A stretch of 64,000 nt of DNA from the NCBI RefSeq assembly GCF_003473485.1, contig NC_053045.1, forward strand, positions 5,792,501 through 5,856,500, in the 5' to 3' direction. Position 1 is the first letter of the stretch. The number at the start of each line of letters is the position of its first letter. A model generated the notes under the pieces. That model ran no database searches and was not told where the DNA came from. It saw nothing but the letters and a program-made list of their open reading frames with translations. Positions 9,811-20,365 of the stretch are shown here, piece by piece. The position numbers and the translations under genes were made by a program. This DNA is from Medicago truncatula (Eukaryota > Streptophyta > Magnoliopsida > Fabales > Fabaceae).

Positions 9811-10508
9811 GTGATTTGATTTATTTGCATAAAATAAAATAGAATTAAACCTTTGACTTTCTCTTGATCAATTTTAAAGTTTTGACTTAATTTGATTTAT
9901 TTTCACTAGTAAAAAAATATATTCCTAACTAGACATAACTTTTATGCAATACCAGCGTCAAAACGAGTACGTTAGTGCCCATCTTTTGTCATTCCATTTT
10001 TATTGATAAGGAACGATAAAATGATAAAAGTTGATTACATGAACAGTAATATTAGAAGAAAAAATATTAGTTCTCGTGAGTTTAACTCAGTTGCAAGGAC
10101 AATGCATAATATATGCAAGGTTCGAAACCCGTGCACCACCCCAAATATAAAATTACATCAAAATACAATATTTTCCATAGATAACATTTGTTTTTACGTG
10201 TATAATATTGTGGATTGGGTGTATATCCATTATTTAGAGGAGGTATAAATAAATATTAAATATTTTTTAAGAGGATATAAATATTAAATGTTAAATACTA
10301 TAAAGAGATTCAATGTATTTGGTAATAAAATCTTTCAAAAAAATGTATTTGATAATAAAAGTGAATTGACCTATTTTCATAAAATAAAAAAATAGAATTA
10401 AAGTTTTAATATTTTTTTGACCAAGTTTAAACTTTTTTATTAATATGATTTATTTTCATTAGTAAAAAGATATATTACCCCCTTAGCATAACTTTTATGT
10501 AATATATA
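9811..10508 (+). repeat. Direct duplication of the cystatin upstream region
   Basis: 9811-9955 and 10365-10508 share the same order of blocks: AAAGTGA.TTGA, TTTTCATAAAATAAAA, TAGAATTAAA, GATTTATTTTCA.TAGTAAAAA and ATAACTTTTATG.AATA. The copies are about 555 bp apart. The downstream copy runs straight into the cystatin TATA box. The upstream copy has no gene after it. Confidence 0.6.
10072..10150 (+). mobile_element. tRNA-derived SINE-like copy
   Basis: CTCGTGAGTTTAACTCAGTTG (box A-like) is followed after about 30 bp by GGTTCGAAACCC (box B-like). It is the same family as the better-preserved copies at 23869 and 24443. No clear target duplication here. Confidence 0.5.
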
Positions 10509-10511
10509 TAA
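10503..10511 (+). promoter_or_regulatory. TATA box of the cystatin gene
   Basis: ATATATATA lies about 80 bp upstream of the chosen ATG, at the downstream edge of the duplicated promoter block. Confidence 0.5.
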
Positions 10512-10585
10512 CCAAGCAGCCAACAGATTAACGCAAACTCACACCATTGCGATTTCTGAAGTTTGAAAAGATAACAACAAACAAC

Positions 10586-10936
10586 ATGAGATTTCAATCC
10601 CTTATTGTTATCCTCGTTGTTTTGTTGGCCTCTGCGGCCATGAATCAAGCTTTACCAGGTGGTTATAGCCCCATCAAGGACCTCAATGATCCACACGTGA
10701 TTGAAATCGCCAAGTTTGCTGTGACCGAGTACGACAAGCAAAAAGGGACAGACCTGAAGTTCGAGAAGGTCGTCAAGGGTGAATCACAAGTTGTTGCAGG
10801 GACTAACTACCGTCTCACTATTTCTGCCATCCATGGATCTGATTCTAAGTCTAACTCTTATGAAGCCATTGTGTATGAGAAGCCATCATCAGAGCATCTC
10901 AAGAAACTCATTTCCTTTATACCTGTTAATGCTTAA
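10586..10936 (+). CDS. Secreted phytocystatin (cysteine protease inhibitor)
   Basis: A single-exon gene of 116 residues. Residues 1-22 are a hydrophobic signal peptide (MRFQSLIVILVVLLASAAMNQA). The mature protein has the N-terminal Gly pair (PGGYSPI), the plant-specific alpha-helix signature (IAKFAVTEYDKQ, family pattern LARFAV-x-EHN) and the QVVAG loop that enters the active site of papain-like proteases. The third contact, normally Pro-Trp in the C-terminal hairpin, reads EKPSSEHLKKL, so the Trp is missing. Cystatins inhibit C1A proteases in the apoplast or vacuole. The ATG at 10586 is chosen because it begins the signal peptide; the frame extends upstream only through a TTG codon. Likely functional but perhaps weaker or altered in specificity. 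Confidence 0.85.
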   Translation: MRFQSLIVILVVLLASAAMNQALPGGYSPIKDLNDPHVIEIAKFAVTEYDKQKGTDLKFEKVVKGESQVVAGTNYRLTISAIHGSDSKSNSYEAIVYEKPSSEHLKKLISFIPVNA

Positions 10937-11152
10937 ATATTTTATGATTTTATAGCATCATTCTCATTCTCATGTATGTCTTATTATCATACCAATAAAA
11001 TTTTATATTGTGTATATCATAATTGATTATGGATCGAATTATATGATATGATCGTCTATTTAACTATGAGCGTACTTCCTTGTTATGATTTTTTGGAAAA
11101 TTCAAATGGTTTTTTTTACCTTAGTTTTAGCCTTTGAAAGGGAAAATTATTA
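10937..11152. other. Cystatin 3' flank
   Basis: AT-rich, with AATAAAATT at about 10993 as a possible polyadenylation signal about 60 bp after the stop. Confidence 0.35.
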
Positions 11153-11535
11153 TGGTTAAATAGTTTTTCATTTATATAAATGTAGCGAATTTTGATTTAA
11201 GTCTCTAAAAAATCAAATGAGATGTTTTCATCCTCAGATTTTTTTTTTTTTGTTTTATTTTTTGTCTCTAATGGATATAATTGAACTTTTTATGACATTT
11301 TTATAACATAATATAAATATATAAATGTTGAACATAATAAATAGATATAACATGGATACATCTTGACCATAAAAGAGTTATAATCTTGGCATTTATATGA
11401 ACATAAATTAACCATTAAGGATCAAAAACAAAATATAAAAAATTTGTGAGGATGAAAACATTCTGTATATTTTATTTTTTAAGGACTAAAATCAAAATTC
11501 GCTATATTTATAGGGACGAAAAACTTATTTAACAC
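11153..11535. mobile_element. Mutator-like MITE of another subfamily (383 bp)
   Basis: The ends TGGTTAAATAGTTTTTC and GAAAAACTTATTTAACAC form imperfect inverted arms that continue through AGCGAATTTTGAT/ATCAAAATTCGCT. The flanking AAATTATTA is duplicated exactly (11144-11152 and 11536-11544). No ORF. Confidence 0.78.
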
Positions 11536-11544
11536 AAATTATTA

Positions 11545-12459
11545 ATGTTTTGTAACCGGAAAAAAAAATTATTAATGTTTTGGAAATTGGAAAAATTTTA
11601 TTTAATAGAACGAGAAATAAAAGATCTAGATTCACAATGTTTTTTATTGGCTGAACCATAGACTTGTGTTTTGTTTTGTCAAAGAACAGATTTAAATTTA
11701 CAATGTGTTAATGCACCAGTCAATTGCGTTCGTCGTCATAAAATGGATAGCTTTATTTTTTTTAAGAAAGGATAGGTCAATTTTCTTATTGAAGGATATT
11801 ATATTTGCTATATTATATTGTTGATGTTATTGAAAAAAAAAAAATTAACTTAATTGTTGCAATATTAATGTATAAAATACCTACATTTACAATTTTAATT
11901 AAAATCAAAATAATTTAAATTTAAATTAAATACATTAAATCTATTATTTATAATTTATACGCATTAGCATAATAAAAAGAGCATCACACGAAGTACCTAT
12001 CTCAATGCTAGTAATACTAAATTAAATAACAACACCTCTCAAAAACCTTAAAAAAAATCCATCTTTATCTTTATAATAAACAAAAGACTTGTAAGATTTC
12101 TAAAGTGCACTTGGCATTTCTCCTTTTTAATAAGCATTAAATTATATTCCATGTCATGTAAGTGTAGCTCAACTTGGTAACCAAAGACATTACGTGTAGG
12201 AGCTGGGGTTTGAATCATGAGTTCTCCACTTCTCCACATATAATGTGTTGAATTTAACCACTAAACTATCCGATAAAAAAATGGTTTCCACACATGACCG
12301 ATCACATAAATAAGGTTTTCGCATGTGATCCATTTGGCACAAGTCCACGTATAGATAAAATAATTTATTTAAAGTTTTTTTTGTTTGAAAGAATAATTTA
12401 TTTAAAGTTATAATCATATTTATTTTAAATTAAAATTATATCTACTATTCTTTACTTCT
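11545..12459. other. Intergenic with a tRNA-like SINE remnant at about 12150-12290
   Basis: Mostly AT-rich. Directly after the MITE, AAATTATTAATGTTTTG is repeated in tandem. Near 12160, GTGTAGCTCAACTTGGTAAC (box A-like) and GGGGTTTGAATCA (box B-like) lie about 35 bp apart, pointing to a tRNA-derived SINE of a different family from the 23.9-kb copies. Its ends are not clear. Confidence 0.35.
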
Positions 12460-12486
12460 ATGTTGTTTTTGTTTCATTTCAGTCAT

Positions 12487-12652
12487 ATGGCAAGCGAGCC
12501 CGTTCCAAAAAATGGCAAAGCACCATGGCCTACAAGCCCCCTTTCAAAGATTGAGAAAGATGAAGATCATAGAAAGAAACAACCGGAGAAAGATGAAGAT
12601 CTTCCATTAAAAGTACTCAGTGAAACTCAGGAGAAACCAATGATGGAGAAAG
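12487..12652 (+). other. Unidentified possible exon (charged, lysine/glutamate-rich)
   Basis: An open frame starts MASEPVPKNGKAPWPTS and continues with a Lys/Glu/Asp-rich stretch of about 55 residues. It is preceded by TTTCAG and followed by AAAG|GTATGA, so it could be an exon. I recognise no family. It sits directly upstream of the gag-like fossil and may be part of that element or a chance ORF. Confidence 0.2.
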
Positions 12653-12889
12653 GTATGATTTCAATCACCATGCTAAAAATTGAAACCTTGTAATAGAAAA
12701 TGTTCATAGGATTACAACTCATGAAGTTCTACTCAGTGAAGACAAACCAATTAGGAAAGGAAAAATGATTTCCTTTAAAGCTTTTGAGAGTCACCTTGAT
12801 GTGGTCGATAATTTTGAACTCGTGGAGAATCCGAAAGATCAATAACTTTGCGAAGAATAAGCTAGAGATGAGCTAACACTTATAGGAAA

Positions 12890-13800
12890 ATTCAAAGAAC
12901 GTAGAAAATGAAATATCAACTCAAGAAGAAACTTCCCTTCAGAAAATATGGATCTAGAGCTGAGATTGATAAGACTCAAGTGATGTGTTATATATGAAAT
13001 AAGCTAGGGCATTACAAGAATGAATACCTTCTGAATAAGCAGAAGAAGTATGTCTTCAAGAAGAAGTTAATGCTAGCTACATGTGATGATCCAGAGGAAC
13101 CAAAATAAGATCAAGAATTATAAGCAAACGGGTGCCTTAATGCTTAATCAGATTATGAGAAAGCTTTAGATGTAAATAAGCTAAATTGTGCCTACTTTAT
13201 GAACAACTTGAAAATGATTTTGAAAATCTCATAAATGATGAGTGATTCTTAACCAACAAGTGTTTATCTTTGCAAAAGGAGAATGATGATTTAAATAAAG
13301 AAATAGAAAGACTTCCTTCTTTTCATGACATTTCCAAGAAATTTGTTCAATGTTTGCAAGATTCCTTGCTCAACCTAACTGAAAATCAAAAAGAACTTTA
13401 TAAAATTTAACCCAAAATGAAACATTCAAAAACCTCTCATTACCAAAGAGATAATACTATTTAAAAAAATGAAGTTAATAATCTAAAAATTGACCTTAAA
13501 AGTTTTGTTGAGTCAACAATCACTTTTCAAAATATTGTTATCTCAATAAGGAATGATTGGTAAAACTGTTACTGGTTTTAACTTATCTAAAAAGCCAAAG
13601 TTGTATGAAAACTTTTTTGTACCAGAAAGTAAGAAAAGTCAATGACAAATCAAAATAAACATATTGCAACAAATATGGACATATTGAAAATATTTGGTTT
13701 CTTAGAAAAAGAACTCAGATGAGAAAAACAGTAGTTACTAAATTTGAACATACTCAGAAGATCTGAGTAGGATTTTCCAAATTAAAAAGGTAATTTTATT
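12890..13800 (+). mobile_element. Fossil Ty1/copia gag-like region
   Basis: The translation shows remnants of a CCHC zinc knuckle followed by NKQKK..FKKKLMLATCDD and a coiled, Asn/Leu-rich stretch (SLQKENDDLNKEIERL) usual in plant copia gag C-termini. It is broken in several places. No LTR pair was seen. Confidence 0.55.
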
Positions 13801-14307
13801 TATGCGATAGAATTGGTTATGTTTATATTGGGTGTTTTCTTAACATAAAGAAAGTTAAAAAGACTAATCATGAAGGAAACCGATATCATTATAGGCCGCG
13901 CAAATTAAAATTTTCGATTTCCTTTTCTTGGATCATTACGAATTTGACATGATCAGTGATAGAATTGTTACCTCTTGAAGTACAGAAAAGAATTTTGATC
14001 ACAGCAAAGCAACATAGTAAAGTCTCTACTCGTCCACACGAAAGGTTCTCCTTTGGTTCCTAGGCTAGCCAAACAATCAGTGGTTAAGAGAAAACTATAG
14101 GGTTTGATTTTCGCCTTTAGGGTTTCTCAAAATGTGTAACTCTGACTTCAACACAAAAGTTCTATTTATAGAACTACTTGTGCGCTCTGCTGCAAGTCAA
14201 GTAATCATTACTGGGCTTTTGTAATCCCATTAACCCATCAGGTTTCGCTAACTAATTAGCAACATTTGCTAAATGCAGCCCATCTTATAAGTCTTACTTA
14301 TATTTCT
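13801..14307. other. Repeat-like sequence, no gene seen
   Basis: 13950-14180 contains leader-like motifs on the minus strand (AAACCCTA blocks and TATAAATAGAAC) suggesting an LTR or promoter-like remnant. I could not define its ends. Confidence 0.25.
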
Positions 14308-14316
14308 CCTTTTGAC

Positions 14317-14508
14317 GGGTCAATATCCTCTCCATTTATAAATTTTTCCATTTGTTCCATTTAGAGAGATAAAGACACATAAAAAGTAAAAAATAATTAA
14401 TGATGGTGGGACCCACTTACTGATAGGACCCACCACTTATTTTTTATGTCTATCTCTCTCCAAATTGCAACAAATGGAAAAATTTATAAATGGAGAGGAT
14501 CTTGACCC
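14317..14508. mobile_element. 192-bp foldback MITE
   Basis: Nearly the whole element is an inverted repeat: GGGTCAATATCCTCTCC at one end, GGAGAGGATCTTGACCC at the other, with arms meeting at a GGTGGGACCCA/TAGGACCCACC centre. The flanking CCTTTTGAC is duplicated exactly (14308-14316 and 14509-14517). Confidence 0.85.
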
Positions 14509-14517
14509 CCTTTTGAC

Positions 14518-15257
14518 AGTTCTATTGTGTGTGTCCTTATAGGTTCTTGTAATGTTGGCAATAATATTAAATCTTGTATTTAATATTATAAATAGTGAGC
14601 GGTATCTAGTAACACATCACTCTTATCCAAGTGACAGGAATTTCAAGTGATCTGACGAAACCTTTTCCATGACAATGTTCATGTGTATAATTACTCATTT
14701 GTCCTCATATCTATATTGAACACAATGCATAAATGGTGCCACCCTTGTATAGCTATATTTATATTTCTATCCCTAAATATCTATATTATATATAAAGAAA
14801 ACTACCCCTTTCAGCACACTTTTGGGTTGTACTTTTCTTTCCAAAAATACCCTTAATTTTTTATTTTAATTTTAAATACAAATAACACATGTAACAAATA
14901 TATAAGAATAAATTTAATTTAAGGAGAAAACTTACACACAATTCCTTATGAGCTGTTCTTACTGTTAACCCAATTATAAAATAACAAGTAGATTACTAAT
15001 CCATGTCACTTCGTCCCCGTTAACTCTCTTTTACCTCCGTTAACCACAAATCAAACTCACAAAAAACTAGCACAAAACAAAAACTCATGTTACTTTTTTA
15101 TCAGCCGATTTTATGTTGTACATCTGTGTTGTTGTTCGCCTCAATACAACCCACAAAGATTGCCAAGTATTTTCATATCCCTTCCACAAAACAGTATTTC
15201 CATATTATTTTATTATTTTATTAATATAAGTTACTCTTCCTTAGCCTTTGATCAATT
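14518..15257. other. Intergenic, no gene seen
   Basis: AT-rich; no ORF or repeat with definable borders. Confidence 0.35.
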
Positions 15258-16490
15258 GTAACAAACGTGAGCAAAAAATAATGTTGAAGATTATACTTTA
15301 AAGGCTAAAGTACATTTTTCCCCCCTAACTTTCAAAAACTTGCAATTTTGACCCCCTAAGTACCAAAACCACAATTTAGCCCCCCTAAGATTTAGCCCCA
15401 TTGCAACTTTGGTCCTTTTGACCAATTTTGACCAAGTCAACGCTGATTTGGCATGCCACATGTGTATTTTTTAATTTTCTTTTTTTTTTTAAAAGCCACA
15501 TAATCATTTATTAAATTAAAAAAATTGAAAAATAAAAAAAAATCAGAAATTGAAGAATTTTTTTTAATTTTCTTTTCTATTTTTTTAAATTTCTGATTTT
15601 TTAATTTTCTTTTTTTTAAAGCGACACAATCATTTATTAAATTAGAAAAATGAAAAAAGAAATTGAAAAATAAAAAAAAAATCAGAAATTGAAGAATTTT
15701 TTTAATTTTCTTTTCTATTTTTTTTTAATTTTTCATTTATCTAATTATCAGAAATTAAAAAAATAGAAAAGAAAATTAAAAAAGATTCTTCAATTTCTGA
15801 TTTTTTTTTTTAATTTTTCAATTTCTTTTTTCATTTTTTTAATTTAATAAATGATTATGTGGCTTTTAAAAAATCAGAAATTAAAAAAAAGTAGAAAAGA
15901 AAATTAAAAAAAAAATTCTTCAATTTCTGATTTTTTTTTAATTTTTCAATTTCTTTTTTTTAATTTAATAAATGATTATGTGGCTTTTAAAAAAAAAAAA
16001 AATACACATGTGGCATGCCATATCAGCGTTGACTAGGTCAAAATTGGTCAAAAGGACCAAAATTGCAATGGGGCTAAATCTTAGGGGGGCTAAATTGTGG
16101 TTTTGTTACTTAGGGGGCCAAAATTGCAAGTTTTTGAAAGTTAGAGGGGAAAAGTGCACTTTAGCCTACTTTAAATCCTCTAAAAAAATATTAGTAACAA
16201 ACGTGAGCAAAAAATATTGTTAAAGATTGGACTTTAAATCCTCTAAAAAAAAAAATTAGTAACAAACGTGAACAAAATATAATGTTAAAAATCAGACTTT
16301 AAATCCTCTAAAAAAAGATTAGTAACAAACGTGAGCAAAAAATAATGTTAAACATTGGACTTTAAATCTTCTGATTAAAAAATTAGTAACAAACGTGAAC
16401 AAAATATAATGTTAGAGATTAGATTTTAAATCCTCTAAAAAAATATTAGTAACAAACGTGAGCAAAAAATAATGTAAAAATAATAAATAT
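15258..16490 (+). repeat. Minisatellite of 63-65-bp units, interrupted by a MITE
   Basis: Units begin GTAACAAACGTGA and end near CCTCTAAAAAAATTA. Starts are at 15258, 16194, 16259, 16322, 16386 and 16449 (last one partial). The first unit is split by the 15303-16166 element; without it that unit is 63 bp. From 16194 on, units alternate GTGAGC-AAAAAAT and GTGAAC-AAAATAT, implying a two-unit higher-order repeat. Confidence 0.85.
15303..16166. mobile_element. 864-bp Mutator-like foldback element inside the minisatellite
   Basis: Terminal arms GGCTAAAGTACA..TTTCAAAAACTTGCAATTTTG and the inverse are at least 180 bp long. The middle is a set of A/T-rich inverted repeats built from TCAGAAATT and AATTTCTGA. 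The flanking TACTTTAAA is duplicated exactly (15294-15302 and 16167-16175), part of the minisatellite unit. Confidence 0.9.
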
Positions 16491-17274
16491 TAATAAGTAG
16501 GGTTCTCACAGTTATTAGTCCGTTCCTATATTGTTTAGTTTTTCTCAACCCCTCTGCATCAGAATTCAGAATTAACCTGTTTAGTTTTTTTTTTTTTTTT
16601 CATTTTCTTTCGTGTTACAACTAATCAAAGTCGATTAATTTTATGGATTATATAATTGACTTTGCTGGTTTATAAGCGATTATGATTCAAATTGTTTACG
16701 ATTAATTTTAAGAATTATTTGACTTTGCTGGTTTATAATTGCTTATAAAAACTATGATAGCGTGACTTTTTTTTTTTATATATAAAGAGAACTGTGGGTT
16801 TTTTTTTAATTATTAAATAAAGGGAAAATAAGTAATAACATCACTTGCCGTTAAGCTCCTTCCATTGTCGTTTAAAGGAATAAAAGCATTGTTTTTTTCT
16901 TTGTGATTCCAAACGTTCTGCATGTATACAATTGATAAACTGCTCCAATGCCCCCAGTCCAATATCCAACAAAATATAGTGAAATCAAAGTATTAAAATC
17001 ATTTAAACAGTTCAAAATTGTTAAACGATAATCACACTCATGTTACCAGCAACTAAAAACAGAAACACTAGAAAGCTTCAAACCACCATCTTTTGTTTTT
17101 AGTTACAACACAGATACTGACACGCCAATAACGTTGATAATTTGAGAGAATCACATAATTTAGGGTAATTATATTAGTGGATATGGATGCAACACGTGTT
17201 CATACACATCTAATATGAGGAATGCATGTGATCATAGGTGAGGAGTAATATCATAATTAATATATGGTTGAAAG
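16491..17274. other. Intergenic, no gene seen
   Basis: AT-rich. A TTGACTTTGCTGGTTTATAA block is repeated at about 16655 and 16717. Confidence 0.35.
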
Positions 17275-17890
17275 AGCCATAATTACACCTACAAATGATG
17301 ATGTTCAAAAATGGAATGACATAATTATCAATTAGTTTTCATGAGAATAACATAATTTGTTGTCATTTAACGATGTTGAAGGGAATACTCATAACTTATA
17401 TCAACATGAATTTTTAAACTCAACTGCTCAAGGAAGAATCCCATCACATATTTTAAAGGTAAAAAAAGGTGCACCTTTGATGTTGTTGCGAAACATAGAC
17501 CCTAGATATGGCATGTGTAATTAAACATGATTGTTATGTCGTGGTTTATTTAAGAATATGTTGAATGTGGAAATCCTAACAGGAAGCAATGCTGAAAAAA
17601 GAGCATTTTTGCCCAAAATTAAATGAAAAACAAATGTGAGTTCATGACTTCCCTTTGTGCTTAGTAGAAAACAGTTTCCTGTTAAACTAAGTTTTTCTAT
17701 TACCATAAATAAGTCACAAGGGCAGACCATTTTTAATGTCGGAATCTATTTTCCACGGCATCTTTTTCAGCCATGGTCAATTATATGTAGCCTTTTCATG
17801 AGGAGTTTCTCAAAATTCAACAAAAGTTCTCATTAAAGAAGGGAAAATAGAAGGGGAAGATGGAGACTTTACGAAAAATGTATTTTTTAA
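17275..17890 (+). mobile_element. Decayed Helitron helicase (RepHel C-terminus)
   Basis: One + frame reads, with in-frame stops: EFLNSTAQGRIPSHILKV, then GAPLMLLRNIDPRYGMCN, then LTGSNAEKRAFLPKI, and INKSQGQTIFNVGIYFP. These match in order the C-terminal helicase motifs of Helitron RepHel proteins (GxPVMLLRNxD, TxNKSQGQ). At least four stops interrupt it, and a frame change occurs near 17340. Helitron ends (TC..CTRR hairpin) were not located. Confidence 0.7.
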
Positions 17891-18259
17891 AGATATTCTT
17901 TTATCGCAATCATAACAATGTTTCTTTTACATAACATGTCATTTATACATTTATTTATGATGTTTCTTTTACACAATACACTTATGTTATGATGTTACTA
18001 ACTACTATTAGAATAAACAATAAATGATCATTATTTTACCTTAATTTTATATGCAGGCAAACTAAAATATGTTGAGTTCAAAAATAATTTTGTTATATGC
18101 CTTGACAATATTTTGTTTATAAATCAATATATCAATAATTTTCATAATATTTAAAAATTTAATTTTTTTAATCAAAACTATACAAACAAACATAATAAAA
18201 TAATCACATGCGTTAGCACAGTAGAAAGAGCGGACAGATGGGCACGATAGTGCCCGTAT

Positions 18260-19620
18260 TTCCACTACTATTGAATAACAAATAAGCTCACTATCTCATA
18301 TTGACTTAATTCGGCATGGTCATGTAGTTTTACAGTCATATTTCACCAAGAAACCTAAAGATATATCTCCTGTTATGAAGGAGGGGCAAATCTCATCTAG
18401 AACTCTCATGTCCCTCAACATGATTCATCAAATGCCCATTAACCAACATTATGGTTATCCTGTTACAGATAACGTTTGAATGGAAATAAAGCACTTGAGT
18501 CCACATCTAGGGATCATAGCAGTTTCAGGTATAAGAGTGTTATACACCATTATCATTATGAGAATATCTTATGGCATTTTCATAATATACTACGTGGTAT
18601 TCTCACGTTGGGTTAATACAATATAAATATCACTCCTAATATTTATACCTATGTATATACATAATATCTCGTATTCATGACCCGTGAGATGTGGTCATAA
18701 TTCTACAAACATAATAGTCTATACGCTTTATTATTATCATGATTTAATTTAAAGCTTGACTATGAACACTTTTAAGAATATAGTTCTTTGTGTTAATGTA
18801 ATCTCGTGATTAAGTCGCACTGAATATTCCATCACATGCACTATCTATTCTAGGGATTTTATTAATCTTACAACAATTATAATAAAAAATGTCATATTAT
18901 ATTTAATAATAAATGTCATGATACATAACATAAGTTTAACATAAACTATTGGCACTATCCCTCTCGCTAGTTCAACAAACGGGTAGCCCTATTAGCGTTT
19001 ACCTTACCAAGGTGAAAGAAGAATGGAATTACTGGATTGATTTAAGTCATGAAGTCGCCTGTTTACTTAATTGCTAACTAGTTACTTCCTAATCTCAGCA
19101 TATATGCATCAATATTAGGTATGTCATCTCCTTAAGAACTTACTTTCAGGGTACCATCGCTTTCGGTTTGTTTCACTGGTTACCAATTAATTACTTACTG
19201 AATAAAAGACTTCAAATTAAAAAATTATCCAACAAAAAAAATAGAGTTTCATCTTAGAACCCTAACCTAAAAAGATTTAGTTACTCATGGTAACTAAAGA
19301 CAAATTAAAAAAGAAATAAAACATACCCTAGAGAAACTTGGAGTGTGGAGAGAGAAACTCCTCCTTGGAAGCTCCTAGTGCTTGCCTTCCTCCTGAACCG
19401 TTTCGTTATGAATGAGAAATTATGAATGAAATGCTTGGTATTTATAGGGAGAGTTTCCACCTGAAGTTGGGCCAAAAAATCGGACTTGTCCCATTTAAAA
19501 GTAGCAAAAAGCAGTTTTGGCCCGCAAATGGGGCGCCTATCCAATGCTCGAGACGCATGAGAGTGCAGAAAAGGCACTCTCGGGGAGCCTAGGCCATGTT
19601 TACGAATGTAAACACAACCC
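18260..19620 (-). mobile_element. Fossil LTR-like region, probably gypsy type
   Basis: On the minus strand a CCTATAAATA box near 19440 is followed by a leader-like region and intron-like T-rich sequence, similar to long gypsy LTRs. GC content rises at 19330-19610. No protein domain is seen and the ends are undefined; old and broken. Confidence 0.3.
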
Positions 19621-20244
19621 TATTTCTTACTTTGAAAAACATTGATTGAGTTTTATTGAAAACAAGTCAATGCGGTCCCTCATGCTTTAACAAAGGGTAG
19701 CCACATCCTTAGCTAACTCCACAATTTATATTCATATATTAAAATATATTGTTAACTAAATAATTAGATTCAAGTGGTTAATGAGCTCCACCAAATAACA
19801 AGAAGAACATAAATTTAATTTTTAGATGAGACAATTCTTGATCAGACTTCACCTAATTTACAACTAAACTCTATATTATAAAAGTCGTTTTCTCTTAAGA
19901 ACCGACTTGTTAAAACAAAAAAAAAAAAAATATTGTTCACTTGATTATGAGTAAATGCAATGAACAACTTTTATTCTTATAAAACCCTAAAAAAAAAAAG
20001 TTCTCATTACCTAAAACAAAAAGTTGAGAAATAAACGAAAATGAAATGGAACATTATGTTAATATCTCATTTCATTAAAAAAAAAAAAAAAGACGATTTA
20101 AAATAATATTTTACCTCTCAAAATCCAAAACAAATAAATTTCAAATTTCAAATTCCCAAAATTCAATTTCCCATTTCTAAATAAAAACCCCCTAAAATAT
20201 TCCAACCGTTGCACCAAAAAAAAAAAAAAAAAACCCATTTCCTC
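19621..20244. other. Beta-tubulin upstream region
   Basis: AT-rich with several poly-A tracts (about 19916, 19990, 20080 and 20218). No ORF. Confidence 0.35.
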
Positions 20245-20251
20245 TATAAAA
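20245..20251 (+). promoter_or_regulatory. TATA box of the beta-tubulin gene
   Basis: TATAAAA in CTCTATAAAAACC is followed by a CT-rich initiator region (TCTCTCACACTCGCACTCTCACC) and lies 121 bp upstream of the ATG. Confidence 0.6.
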
Positions 20252-20365
20252 ACCAAACCCTCTCTCACACTCGCACTCTCACCCTAGAAACGAAAACCCA
20301 TTTTCATTTCAACCTTCTTCCCATTTTCATTTCTAGGTCATTTCATTTCAAAAACCCTTTTCAAA

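Noticed and set aside
10547-10585. Upstream start of the cystatin at a TTG codon
   Set aside because: Not a usual start in plants; the ATG at 10586 begins the signal peptide.
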